NCBI RefSeq assembly: GCF_000620785.1
Contig: NZ_JIAI01000002.1
Coordinates: 614,110 to 678,109 of the forward strand
Direction of reading: 5' to 3'
DNA length: 64,000 bases
Source of the DNA: Actinospineispora acaciae DSM 45401
Lineage (GTDB): Bacteria > Actinomycetota > Actinomycetes > Mycobacteriales > Pseudonocardiaceae
Part shown: piece by piece, positions 53,954 through 62,914 of the stretch
Layout of the letters: the number at the start of each line of letters is the position of its first letter
Position numbering within the stretch: position 1 is the first letter of the stretch
Position numbers and translations under genes: made by a program
The notes under the pieces: generated by a model
The model's database searches: none
What the model saw: only the letters and a program-made list of their open reading frames with translations
What the model was told of the DNA's origin: nothing

Positions 53954-55177
53954 CTACCAGGTCGGGTCCAGTTGGTGGAGCCGTTCCACTGAGAAGCCCG
54001 TGTCGGCCGTCTTGTCCCATTTGGGGAAGATGGGTTCCGGGTGGAGCTTCAGCGAGAAGACGAGCGCGGCGCAGGCGAGCAACACGTACACCGGGGACGG
54101 TGTGGGCGCCGGCCGTGGCGAGTGGGAGCGCCCGAGCATGGCGAGCGCGGCGACGAAGGCCACGAAGGCGAGCGCCCACCAGCGTCGGTAGTCGTTGCCG
54201 ACGGTGCTCAGCAGGACCGCGACGAGCGCGAACCCGGCCGCGAGCGCGCCGAGGCGCCCATCGGCGGTACCGGCGACCGTGGTCCGCAGCATCGTCGTGG
54301 TGAGCAGGTAACAACCACCGAACACGACCACGCCGGTGAGCACGGTGAGCGGCGACATGCCGAGGAAGAACCTGAAGCCCTGGGTCGCCGTCTGCCCCAG
54401 CGTCGAGATGGTGTTCTCCTTGGCGAGGTTCACGTCCAGCCCAGCGGCGTTCGCCTCGGCGATCAGCCTGGTGAGCGCGTCCCGGGACGGTCGGCCCACC
54501 ATGCTGAGCGCCGCGACGGCGGTGCCCGGGGCGAGCACCGCCGCCGTGACGACTCGCAGCCGCTGCCCGGTCCAGCCCAGGCGGCGCAGCGCTATCACCG
54601 CGATCGGCGCCACGAAGGCGAACAGCAGTTCCTCCGTAGCGGTCGCCAGCAGAACCAGTGCCCCGATGCCGACAGCGCGGGCCGAGCGATGGGCCGTGCT
54701 CCCCGCGCACAGCACCGAGATCGTCGCCATGGCCGCGAACCCGACACCGTCAAAGCGACCGATGATCCGCATCAGTTGGTCGAACGTGAACGGCGAGGCG
54801 ACGACAAGGGCGACGACGAGCAGCCTCGGCTCGGCCTCGGACACCGTCCTGGCGAGCAGGGTCACCAACACCAGCAGCGCGATCGCCCCGGCGGCCAACA
54901 TCCCGCCCGCGAGCCAGGTGGCGTGTGCCGCGGTCGGGGATTCGGTGAACAGCCGGAGGAACTCCCCCGGAAGACCGCGACGGACAAACCCGTCGCGATA
55001 GTCCACCCAGTACGCGCTGGCCCGAGCGCCGGAGACGAACGGGTCGTCGAGGACGCGCTCGTACAGCTCGGTCGCGAGGACGAAGGCCACCACGACGAGC
55101 GCGATCCCCGAGACACCACCACGCAGCATCGACCACCGGTCCACCCGCTGGGGCGCCGGAGGAGCCGTAACGCTCAT
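53954..55177 (-). CDS. Polytopic membrane protein of unknown function in the island
   Basis: A 407-residue protein with about ten hydrophobic helices. The first external loop carries YWVDYRDGFVRRGLPGEFLR, a motif I associate with uncharacterised actinobacterial and proteobacterial membrane proteins that resemble glycosyltransferases or polymerases of surface polysaccharides; that link is weak. The C-terminus ends with a soluble KLHPEPIFPKWDKTADTGFS segment. The ATG at 55175-55177 begins MSVTAPPAPQRVDRWSML. It converges with the giant gene. It may belong to the same functional unit, but only position supports this. Confidence 0.7.
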   Translation of the reverse strand: MSVTAPPAPQRVDRWSMLRGGVSGIALVVVAFVLATELYERVLDDPFVSGARASAYWVDYRDGFVRRGLPGEFLRLFTESPTAAHATWLAGGMLAAGAIALLVLVTLLARTVSEAEPRLLVVALVVASPFTFDQLMRIIGRFDGVGFAAMATISVLCAGSTAHRSARAVGIGALVLLATATEELLFAFVAPIAVIALRRLGWTGQRLRVVTAAVLAPGTAVAALSMVGRPSRDALTRLIAEANAAGLDVNLAKENTISTLGQTATQGFRFFLGMSPLTVLTGVVVFGGCYLLTTTMLRTTVAGTADGRLGALAAGFALVAVLLSTVGNDYRRWWALAFVAFVAALAMLGRSHSPRPAPTPSPVYVLLACAALVFSLKLHPEPIFPKWDKTADTGFSVERLHQLDPTW

Positions 55178-55701
55178 GCGGAGAGCACCAGGAAGCCGCC
55201 CAACATCTCACACACCACTCGATCGCGGTAATCCACCAGGACCTCCGACGTCACTCAGTTCCGCATACCACCTGGCTGTTCCTCGGCCACCGCGCCGCAC
55301 AACCCTCTCGCTCGGGCGCGCTCGCCGAACAGCCGCAAGCGCGCTCCGCGCCCGTCACCCAGGCCCGTATCGCGGCGTTCCGACGACCCTCGCTTCACGC
55401 ACGGATACGACAGGCCCCTGCGCTTCGAACGGCGGACGGGCACGGCAACCTCCGTTGACAGAAAGGTCCAGAGCTGACGCTAGCAGCGCAACAATGTTTT
55501 CGTTCAGTACATCGAGTGGGCAAGAACCAAACGAGAACATTTCCAGAATCCTCACCCTACAGGATAGGCGTACCCGGCTCAGGTCACGCTCGGAGAAACG
55601 TATGGTTACAGCGATGACGCGCCCTCGCCGATAAGAATATCGCGGCATTGTGACCGAACGATGGAGTCGCGGCATGACGTGGATGGGCGCGAACCGGGAT
55701 A
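55178..55701. other. Intergenic region of the island, low GC, no gene
   Basis: The stretch holds no frame with coding character. From about 55440 the base composition is visibly more A/T-rich than the chromosome (for example around 55500-55560 and 55630-55710), in line with foreign origin. It must contain divergent promoters for the membrane protein and the SARP gene. I see no strong palindrome. Confidence 0.5.
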
Positions 55702-56781
55702 ATGATGTTTCATCCGCACGATGAGGGTCCATGGGGGTGCCCCGACATAGTCGCGGAAGATATCCGTTATCAAATACTAGGCCCGGTCACTGCCGCGATC
55801 AAGGGCGACCCGGTTAGAGTGGTGCCGCCGAAGCGCGCCGCGGTGCTGGCGGTGTTGTTGCTCAACGCCAACCGGGTGGTCGCCGACGAACGGATCATCG
55901 AGTTGGTCTGGGGAAGGAATCCACCACCCAGCGCCAGAAGCGTCCTGCGTGTACACATTTCGGAACTGCGTGCCCGGCTGGCCCAGTGCATGATCGGCCG
56001 CGCCGGGAGCGGCTACCTGATCGATGTAGCGCCCACCCAACTGGATCTGCAGGTATTCCTCGACATGGTGGCTGTCGCACAGTCCGAGTCGCGAGCGGGG
56101 CACGCCAAGCAAGCGGCGCGGCGATTGCGCTCCGCGCTGCGGTTGTGGACCGGCCCGGCACTCGACGGCGTGACCGGCGTACTGATCGAACACGAACGGC
56201 ATAGCCTCGAAGAGCACCGACTCACCGTTGTCGAGGAACTATTTGAGGCCGAACTGGCCGCTGGTAATCACACCCGTATTGTGGACGAGCTGGCCAAGGT
56301 CACCGGTAACCATCCGTTCCGAGAACGCCTGGCGGCTCAGCTCATGCTCACGCTGCACCGATGCGGACGCAGATCCGAGGCGCTGCAAGTCTACACCGAC
56401 ATCCGCCGACGGCTGGTGGATGAACTCGGCATCGAACCGGGCCAGCCGCTACGCGACATGCAGGTAATAATCCTCAACGGCCAGGACCCGGCCGAGCCAA
56501 CGGCGCCAGCGATCGATGACAGGGCGGATGACGCGGAAGCCGAGGACGAGTCAAAAAACCGCCTCGGCGAGCAGCACACGAACAGTTCCGCCTCCGGCCA
56601 CGACACCGAGATGCCCACCGTCAGCGTGTCGCAACCAGATGAGATCAGCTCGCTGTACGACATCACCCAACACCTGAGCCGAAAGATCGATGAGGTGGAC
56701 GCCAAGCTGAACCTCATTCTGACTCATCTCGGTCAGCCCCACGCGAATGCGTTCCAAACCAGCAAGGACCCAGAGAATTGA
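55702..56781 (+). CDS. SARP-family transcriptional activator (AfsR/DnrI/RedD type)
   Basis: A 359-residue regulator. Residues ~20-105 are an OmpR-like winged helix (IRYQILGPVTAAIKGDPVRV, VPPKRAAVLAVLLLNANRVV, ARSVLRVHISELRARL). Residues ~110-265 form the bacterial transcriptional activator domain (DLQVFLDMVAVAQSESRAGH, LRLWTGPALDGVTG, LVDELGIEPGQPLRDMQ). Unlike short SARPs there is a ~90-residue extension with an acidic disordered part and a final coiled coil (LSRKIDEVDAKLNLILTHL). The start could be 55702 or 55705. SARPs activate secondary-metabolite and accessory operons; here the giant gene is the obvious candidate target. Confidence 0.85.
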   Translation: MMFHPHDEGPWGCPDIVAEDIRYQILGPVTAAIKGDPVRVVPPKRAAVLAVLLLNANRVVADERIIELVWGRNPPPSARSVLRVHISELRARLAQCMIGRAGSGYLIDVAPTQLDLQVFLDMVAVAQSESRAGHAKQAARRLRSALRLWTGPALDGVTGVLIEHERHSLEEHRLTVVEELFEAELAAGNHTRIVDELAKVTGNHPFRERLAAQLMLTLHRCGRRSEALQVYTDIRRRLVDELGIEPGQPLRDMQVIILNGQDPAEPTAPAIDDRADDAEAEDESKNRLGEQHTNSSASGHDTEMPTVSVSQPDEISSLYDITQHLSRKIDEVDAKLNLILTHLGQPHANAFQTSKDPEN

Positions 56782-56829
56782 CCGTCCTCGACGCGGTTAC
56801 TCTGTGATCTCCCGAAGGTAGGACGCGCC

Positions 56830-57540
56830 GGGACCTCTGCTGGCGGTCCATCTGGTCGTAGCGGCCGTTGAGTAGCCCGAGGAACACATCCGCGCGGATC
56901 TGGTCCAACCGGCCGGGGTACCCGGCGCGTTTGGCCGCGCGGGCCAGCCGGTCGATGCGTTCACAGGCCGCTGCGGCCTCGTCGGGTGGCAGCCCGTCGG
57001 CGGTGATCACGGCGGTGCCGTCCGGGTTCAGGTAGCCGATGACGGATCGGTCGGTGATGGCTTTTCGTACTGGTCGCGGGCGCGGGCGCGGTCGGGGTCG
57101 GGGTCGATGACCATGCGCGCCAGCCGCGCCCGTAACTGGCCCGAGGTCAACCCTCCGGCTTGCGGCAGCAGCGCGCGGCAGATCCGTTCGATCTCCTCGG
57201 CGGGTAGGCCGGCGAGGTGGTCGGTGAAGGCGCGAACTTTGGGCCGGTCGATCTCACCGTTGTCCAATGCGCTCCACACCGCCGGGAGCTGAGAGGTCAG
57301 CACTTCGGCGAAGTCGTGTTCGGCCTCCGCCGCGCGCCGTGTCCAGGCCGGGGCGGGGAGGGTTTCGTCCGCGCCATACCGCGACGGTTGACCCAACTGA
57401 CCGACCTCGTGCAGCCCGGCGTTCGGGTCGCGGCGGCCCACTTCAGCGACCACCGCCAAGATCCGGGCATCGTCGTGGGCGCGCTGCCGTGAGCGGGCCT
57501 GCAGCAGGCACCGACAAAACCTGGCTGCCGCAGGAAGCCA
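56830..57540 (-). pseudogene. DUF222/13E12-type HNH endonuclease, frameshifted and truncated
   Basis: Reading leftward, the DUF222 part runs ARILAVVAEVGRRDPNAG, AEAEHDFAEVLTSQLPAVW, FTDHLAGLPAEEIERICRAL, LTSGQLRARLARMVID. A one-base loss near 57060, within an AAAAG run, shifts the frame. In the new frame the family sequence resumes as VIGYLNPDGTAVITADGLPP, DEAAAACERIDRLARAAKRA and DVFLGLLNGRYD, then homology ends at about 56840 without the HNH domain. The C-terminal tail of such a protein is found at 27160-27317, the other side of the island. The original start is unclear. Confidence 0.75.
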
Positions 57541-57740
57541 GACCCAACGCGCCCAGCCGCCACTAGGGGACGGCACCAAGCAACCTACAAACTCAGGTCG
57601 TCGGAAATCGCGCCAGCGATTTTCGAACGAAACACATGACGGCACGCATGAGTACGAACCCAGAGAACCAGAGCGGCGAGCACGACACGGACGCGGTAGG
57701 TTCCCGGACGCACGGTGATCGGGACGAGAAGGAGTGAGAG

Positions 57741-58286
57741 ATGAGCACGGCCGCGCGGCCACCAGGACCATACGACTTCCTGCCTGAGGTGCCGTCGTTC
57801 ACGGTGACCAGCGCAGACATCGCCGACGGCCAGACCCTCCCGGAGGCGCAGCGCAGCGGCGCGTTCGGAGTGCCGGGCGGCCGGGACGTGTCCCCGCAGC
57901 TGTCCTGGTCGGGCGCACCCGCCGGGACCAGGAGCTACGCGGTGACCTGCTACGACCCGGATGCTCCCACCGGCAGCGGGTTCTGGCACTGGGCGGTGGC
58001 CAACATCCCGGCCAGCGTCACGGAGCTCCCCACGGACGCGGGCGCTGTGGGCGGCGCGGCGATGCCCGCAGGCGCGCTGACGCTGGCGAACGACGGGGGG
58101 ATGAGGGGTTACGTCGGCGCCGCCCCGCCGCCGGGACACGGCGACCACAGGTACTACTTCACGGTGCACGCGGTGGGCGTGGAGTCGCTGGAGCTGCCCG
58201 ACGGTGCCACCCCGGCCTACCTCGGGTTCAACCTGTTCTCGAACACCGTCGGACGCGCGGTCCTGATCGGGCTGTTCGGGCGCTGA
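57741..58286 (+). CDS. YbhB/YbcL-type phosphatidylethanolamine-binding (PEBP/RKIP-like) protein
   Basis: A 181-residue cytoplasmic protein of the bacterial PEBP family. Family features are [37 protein letters not shown], the binding-pocket [20 protein letters not shown] and [15 protein letters not shown]. Relatives bind phospholipid-like or nucleotide ligands; bacterial roles are poorly defined. The ATG at 57741 is preceded by AAGGAGTGAGAG. It lies six bases upstream of glnE and is co-oriented, so the two may be co-transcribed. Confidence 0.9.
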   Translation: MSTAARPPGPYDFLPEVPSFTVTSADIADGQTLPEAQRSGAFGVPGGRDVSPQLSWSGAPAGTRSYAVTCYDPDAPTGSGFWHWAVANIPASVTELPTDAGAVGGAAMPAGALTLANDGGMRGYVGAAPPPGHGDHRYYFTVHAVGVESLELPDGATPAYLGFNLFSNTVGRAVLIGLFGR

Positions 58287-58292
58287 GTACCC

Positions 58293-61200
58293 GTGACCGA
58301 GCGGCGTAACGGAACGTCGCTGATCCGGCTCGGCCTCACCGAGCCGTGGGCGGAGCAGACGCTCGTCGAGCTGGGCTGGTGGCGCGACGGCCGGCCGGTG
58401 CCCGAGGCCGAGCCGGTGATGTGGGCGCTGGCCCGCAGTCCGGACCCCAACCTGGCGCTGCGGGCCGTCGAGCGGCTGGCGGCGTCCCTGGCCGAGGCCG
58501 GGGATGGCGGCTGGGCCGAGCTGGACGGCGCGCTGCGGACCGACCTGGGGCTGCGTGGGCGGCTGTTGGCCCTGCTCGGGGCGTCCACCGCGCTGGGGGA
58601 CCACCTGATCACCCGGCCGGAGCTGTGGCGGGAGCTGGCCTCCGGCCGGGCGCTCGACCCGGACCGGCTGCCCGACCTGGAGGCCCGGTCCGAGGCGCTG
58701 CTCGGCGCGGTGGGCGCGACGTGCAACGACGACGGCGTACCGGGCGGCGCGAAAGCCACGCTCACCGGGCAGGAGGCGATCGGCGCGCTGCGCGAGGCGT
58801 ACCGGGACGCGCTGGTGGAGATCGCGGCGGCCGACGTGGCGGCGGTGGGGGAGCCGGTGCTCCCGGTGTTGCCGGTCGAGCTGGTCGCAGCGCAGCTCGC
58901 GGACCTGGCCAGCGCGGCGTTGCGCGCGGCGCTCGCGGTGGCCGCCGCCGAGGTCGAGCCGCCGGACGGGGACGAACCCCTGCCCCGCCTCGCGGTGATC
59001 GCCATGGGCAAGTGCGGCGGCAACGAGCTGAACTACGTCAGCGACGTGGACGTGATCTTCGTCGCGGAGCCGGCGGACGCCACCGCCACCCGGCTGGCGT
59101 CCACGCTGATGCGGGTGGCCGGCGAGGCGTGCTTCCCGGTGGACGCCAACCTGCGCCCGGAGGGCCGGCACGGCGCGCTGGTCCGCACCCTGGACAGCCA
59201 CCTCACCTACTACCGAAGGTGGGCCAAGACGTGGGAGTTCCAGGCGCTGCTCAAGGCCAGGCCGGTGGCCGGCGACCCGGAGCTGGGCGCGGAGTACGCC
59301 GACGCGGTGGCGCCCATGGTGTGGACCGCCGCGGACCGGGACGACTTCGTGCCCGAGGTGCAGGCCATGCGCCGGCGGGTGGAGCAGCACATCCGCCCGG
59401 ACCACCAGGACCGCGAGCTCAAGCTGGGCCGGGGCGGGCTGCGTGACGTGGAGTTCGCCGTGCAGCTGCTGCAGCTCGTGCACGGCAGGGCGGACCCGGA
59501 GATCCGGTCCGGCTCGACCCTGGACGCGCTGGCCGCGCTGGGCGCCGGCGGCTACGTGGGCCGCGACGACGCCGCGAACCTGGCCGCTTCGTACCGGTTC
59601 CTGAGGCTGCTCGAACACCGGCTGCAGCTGTCCAGGCTGCGCCGCACCCACCTGCTGCCGGCCGAGACGGACACCGCGGAGCTGCGCTGGCTGGCCCGCG
59701 CCGCGAAGATGCGCCCGGACGGCCGCCGCGACGCGGTCGGCGTGCTGCTCGCGGAGTGGCGCAACAACACCCGCCGGGTGCGCCGGCTGCACGAGAAGCT
59801 GTTCTACCGGCCGCTGCTGGCCGCGGTCTCGCAGCTCCCGGGCGAGGCGCTGCGGCTCTCGCCCAAGTCGGCGGCGCGCCGGCTGGCCGCGCTGGGCTGG
59901 GCGTCCCCGGAGGGCGCGCTGAACCACCTGCGGGCGCTGACCGGCGGGGTGTCCCGGGCGGCGGCCATCCAGCGCACGCTGCTGCCGGTGCTGCTCGAAC
60001 AGCTCGCCGACACCGCCGACCCGGACCGCGGGCTGCTGGCCTACCGGCGGGTGTCCGAGGCGCTCGCGGACACCCCGTGGTACCTGCGCCTGCTGCGGGA
60101 CGAGGGTGCCGTGGCCCAGCGGCTGATGCTCGTGCTCGGAACCTCGGCGCTGGTGCCCGACCTGTTGGTGCGCGCCCCCGAGGTGTTGCGGCTGCTCGCG
60201 GACACCTCGCCCAAGGCCGACCTGGCCACCAGGGACCCGGCCGAGGTGGCCGCCTCGCTGTGCACCGCGGTGGCGCGGCACCCGGACCCGGCGGCGGCGG
60301 TCGCGGCGGCGCGCTCACTGCGCCGGCACGAGCTGCTGCGGGTGGCCTGCGCCGACCTGCTGGGCCTGATGCCGGTGGCCGGCGTGTGCGCGGCGCTCAG
60401 CGAGGTGTGGGCGGCCGTGCTGCGCTCCGCGCTGGACGCGGTGCTGCGCGGCCAGACCGGCGAGCCGAGGGCGCGGCTGGCCGTGATCGGCATGGGGCGG
60501 CTCGGCGGCGCCGAGCTGGGCTACGGCTCGGACGCGGACGTGCTGTTCGTCTGCGAGCCGGTCGACGGTGCCACCGAGCACGAGGCGGTGCGGTGGGCCA
60601 CGGCGGTCGCGGAGAAGGTGCGGGGCCTGCTCGGGGCGCCGAGCCCGGACCCGGCGCTGGTGGTGGACGCCGACCTGCGCCCGGAGGGCCGCAGCGGTCC
60701 GCTGGTGCGCACCGCGGAGTCGTACCGGGCGTACTACGCGAAGTGGGCCGAGGCCTGGGAGGCGCAGGCGCTGCTGCGGGCGCGCCCGCTGGCCGGCGAT
60801 CCGGAGCTGGGCGAGCGGTTCCACGCGCTGATCGATCCGATCCGCTACCCGGACGGCGGCCTGCCACCGGACAAGGTCACCGAGATCCGGCGGATCAAGG
60901 CCAGGGTGGACGCCGAGCGGCTGCCCCGGGGCGCCGACCGCGCTACCCACACCAAGCTCGGCCATGGTGGCCTGGCCGACGTCGAGTGGACCGTCCAGCT
61001 GCTGCAGCTGCGGCACGCCGCCGAGGTCCCCGAGCTGCGCACCACCTCGACCCTGGACGGGCTGCGGGCGGCCGCCGAGGCGGGCCTGCTCGCCGGGGAG
61101 GACGCCGAGGAGCTGGCCGCCGGCTGGACCATGGCCACCCGGGCCCGCAACGCCGTCACCCTGGTGCGCGGCAAACCGGCCGACCAGCTGCCCCGCTCCG

Positions 61201-61337
61201 GCCGGGAGCTCGCGGCGGTGGCCATGGCGATGGGGCACCCGGCCGGTGGCGATCCCGGTGAGTTCATCGACGAGTACCGGCGCGTCACCCGCCGCGCCAG
61301 GGCGGTGGTCGAGCGGGTCTTCTACGCGGGCGACTGA
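58293..61337 (+). CDS. glnE: Bifunctional glutamine synthetase adenylyltransferase/adenylyl-removing enzyme
   Basis: A 1014-residue enzyme that adenylylates and de-adenylylates glutamine synthetase according to nitrogen status. It contains two nucleotidyltransferase halves: AVIAMGKCGGNELNYVSDVD with VIFV (about residues 232-255) and IGMGRLGGAELGYGSDADVL (about residues 730-755). Each is followed by DANLRPEGRHGALVRT or DADLRPEGRSGPLVRT and a helical GlnD-type regulatory domain (LGRGGLRDVEFAVQLLQLVH; LGHGGLADVEWTVQLLQLRH). Start is a GTG at 58293. Full length and intact. Its classic target in actinobacteria is GlnA1, which is not in this window. Confidence 0.96.
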   Translation: MTERRNGTSLIRLGLTEPWAEQTLVELGWWRDGRPVPEAEPVMWALARSPDPNLALRAVERLAASLAEAGDGGWAELDGALRTDLGLRGRLLALLGASTALGDHLITRPELWRELASGRALDPDRLPDLEARSEALLGAVGATCNDDGVPGGAKATLTGQEAIGALREAYRDALVEIAAADVAAVGEPVLPVLPVELVAAQLADLASAALRAALAVAAAEVEPPDGDEPLPRLAVIAMGKCGGNELNYVSDVDVIFVAEPADATATRLASTLMRVAGEACFPVDANLRPEGRHGALVRTLDSHLTYYRRWAKTWEFQALLKARPVAGDPELGAEYADAVAPMVWTAADRDDFVPEVQAMRRRVEQHIRPDHQDRELKLGRGGLRDVEFAVQLLQLVHGRADPEIRSGSTLDALAALGAGGYVGRDDAANLAASYRFLRLLEHRLQLSRLRRTHLLPAETDTAELRWLARAAKMRPDGRRDAVGVLLAEWRNNTRRVRRLHEKLFYRPLLAAVSQLPGEALRLSPKSAARRLAALGWASPEGALNHLRALTGGVSRAAAIQRTLLPVLLEQLADTADPDRGLLAYRRVSEALADTPWYLRLLRDEGAVAQRLMLVLGTSALVPDLLVRAPEVLRLLADTSPKADLATRDPAEVAASLCTAVARHPDPAAAVAAARSLRRHELLRVACADLLGLMPVAGVCAALSEVWAAVLRSALDAVLRGQTGEPRARLAVIGMGRLGGAELGYGSDADVLFVCEPVDGATEHEAVRWATAVAEKVRGLLGAPSPDPALVVDADLRPEGRSGPLVRTAESYRAYYAKWAEAWEAQALLRARPLAGDPELGERFHALIDPIRYPDGGLPPDKVTEIRRIKARVDAERLPRGADRATHTKLGHGGLADVEWTVQLLQLRHAAEVPELRTTSTLDGLRAAAEAGLLAGEDAEELAAGWTMATRARNAVTLVRGKPADQLPRSGRELAAVAMAMGHPAGGDPGEFIDEYRRVTRRARAVVERVFYAGD

Positions 61338-61376
61338 CCCCCGAAACTCGGGTGCGCGCGGCGTTAACGTGAACCC

Positions 61377-62015
61377 ATGCCGTCCACGAACCACCTGCTC
61401 GCCTTCGCGGTGGCCTCGGTCGTCCTGGCCCTGATCCCGGGTCCCTCGCTGCTGTTCGTGGTGAGCCGGGCCATCGCGCACGGCCGGCGGGCCGCGCTGG
61501 GCAGCGTCGCCGGCAACTCCACCGGTGCCGCGGCCCTGGTGGTGCTGGTCGCGGTCGGGCTGGGCAGCGCGGTCGAGCGCTCGCTGGCGCTGTACACGGC
61601 GATCAAGCTGGTCGGCGCGGTGTACCTGGTGTACCTGGGCATACGGACCTTCCGGGAGCGCCGCGCGCTGGCCGACGTGCTGGGCGACGGCGAGGCGGTC
61701 GGCGTGGGCCGGCACGTCTACTGGCAGGGCGTGCTGGTCGGGGCGACCAACCCGAAGACGATGGTGTTCTTCGCCGCCGTGCTGCCCCAGTTCGTGGACC
61801 CGACGGCCGGCGGGGTGCCGATGCAGATGATCGTGCTCGGGCTGATGTTCGTACTGATCGCCACCGCGTCGGACAGCGTGTGGGGCCTGCTCGCCGGCGG
61901 TGTGCGCGACTGGCTGGCCCGCTCGCCGCGGCGGGCGGCCGCGCTGGGCGGCGCCGGTGGCCTGAGCATGATCGGGCTGGGGCTCGGCCTGGCCGTGACC
62001 GGCCGCCGCGACTAA
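61377..62015 (+). CDS. LysE/RhtB-family amino-acid exporter
   Basis: A 212-residue membrane protein with six helices. The N-terminal LALIPGPSLLFVVSRAIAHG has the family Pro-Gly-Pro, with GSVAGNSTGAAALVV, LVGAVYLVYLGIRTFRERRA and the mid-protein GVLVGATNPKTMVFFAAVLP following in order. These proteins export basic or neutral amino acids or their derivatives. It follows glnE by 39 bases, and its stop overlaps that of the convergent LD-carboxypeptidase. Confidence 0.92.
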   Translation: MPSTNHLLAFAVASVVLALIPGPSLLFVVSRAIAHGRRAALGSVAGNSTGAAALVVLVAVGLGSAVERSLALYTAIKLVGAVYLVYLGIRTFRERRALADVLGDGEAVGVGRHVYWQGVLVGATNPKTMVFFAAVLPQFVDPTAGGVPMQMIVLGLMFVLIATASDSVWGLLAGGVRDWLARSPRRAAALGGAGGLSMIGLGLGLAVTGRRD

Positions 62016-62914
62016 CGCACGGCGGGTTCGGCGGTCAGCGTGCCGGCGGCGGCGTCGATCGTGGCGGTGGTGCCCAGCGGGACGGCGAGCGGGTCGGGTC
62101 CGTGCCCCAGTTCGAGGCCGCCCAGCACCGGCACGCCCAACGACAGGAGCCGGTCGCGCAGCACGTCGCGCAGCGTCCAACCGCGGTCGGTGTAGCCGTC
62201 GAACCCGGTGAACCGGCCCAGCGCGACGCCGTGCACGCCGCGCAGCGAGCCGGAGCGGATGAGGTGGGTGAGCTGCCGGTCGACCTGCCCCAGGCCGATT
62301 GTCCGCTCGGCTTCGAGGAAGAGGACGGCACCGGCGAGGTCGGGCAGCCCGGCACCGATGAACCCCACGACGGTGGGCAGGTTGCCGCCGACCAGCGGCC
62401 CGACGGCGCGCCCGGGCGCCTGGATCGCGGCCGTGATCGAGTCCTCGTCGCGTTGCAGGGTGACGGGTGCGGCCTCGGTGAGCAGCGTACGGACAGCGCC
62501 CGCGGCACGGTCGCCGGCCAGGCAGCCGTGGACGCCGGCCAGCCGGGCGTGCCGCCAGAGCGCGAGGTGCAGGTTGGTGATGTCGCTGAACCCGACCACC
62601 GGCTTCGGGTCCGCCTGCGCCGCGGCGTGGTCGATGCCGTCCACGATCCGGTAGGCACCCGCCCCGCCCCGGGTGGCGATCACGGCGCGGACCCCGGGGT
62701 CGCGGAACGCGTCGTTCAGGTCGGCCAGCCGGTCCTCGTCCCGGCCGGCCATGTAGCCCCACCTGTCCAGGACATGGTCACCGCACTCCACCCGCAGGCC
62801 CCAGCCCTGGAGAATACGAACCGACTCGGCGACCCACTCGCGATCGGGACAGCTCGCGGGCGACACCAGCCGAACCCGGTCGCCGGGCCGGAGCCTGGGC
62901 GCGCGGCGCGGCAC
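62012..62914 (-). CDS. LD-carboxypeptidase (peptidase family S66)
   Basis: A 300-residue cytoplasmic peptidase. Start is the GTG at 62912-62914 (MPRRAPRLRPGDRVRLVSPA), which overlaps the last base of the sigma-factor stop codon (TAGTG), so the two are coupled. S66 features are RLVSPASCPDREWVAES, AVIATRGGAGAYRIVDGID with the nucleophile region, VVGFSDITNLHLALW, LVGGNLPTVVGFIG and ALGRFTGFDGY. These enzymes trim the terminal D-Ala from tetrapeptides during wall recycling; some relatives give self-resistance to peptide-nucleotide antibiotics of the microcin C type. Confidence 0.9.
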   Translation of the reverse strand: MPRRAPRLRPGDRVRLVSPASCPDREWVAESVRILQGWGLRVECGDHVLDRWGYMAGRDEDRLADLNDAFRDPGVRAVIATRGGAGAYRIVDGIDHAAAQADPKPVVGFSDITNLHLALWRHARLAGVHGCLAGDRAAGAVRTLLTEAAPVTLQRDEDSITAAIQAPGRAVGPLVGGNLPTVVGFIGAGLPDLAGAVLFLEAERTIGLGQVDRQLTHLIRSGSLRGVHGVALGRFTGFDGYTDRGWTLRDVLRDRLLSLGVPVLGGLELGHGPDPLAVPLGTTATIDAAAGTLTAEPAVR

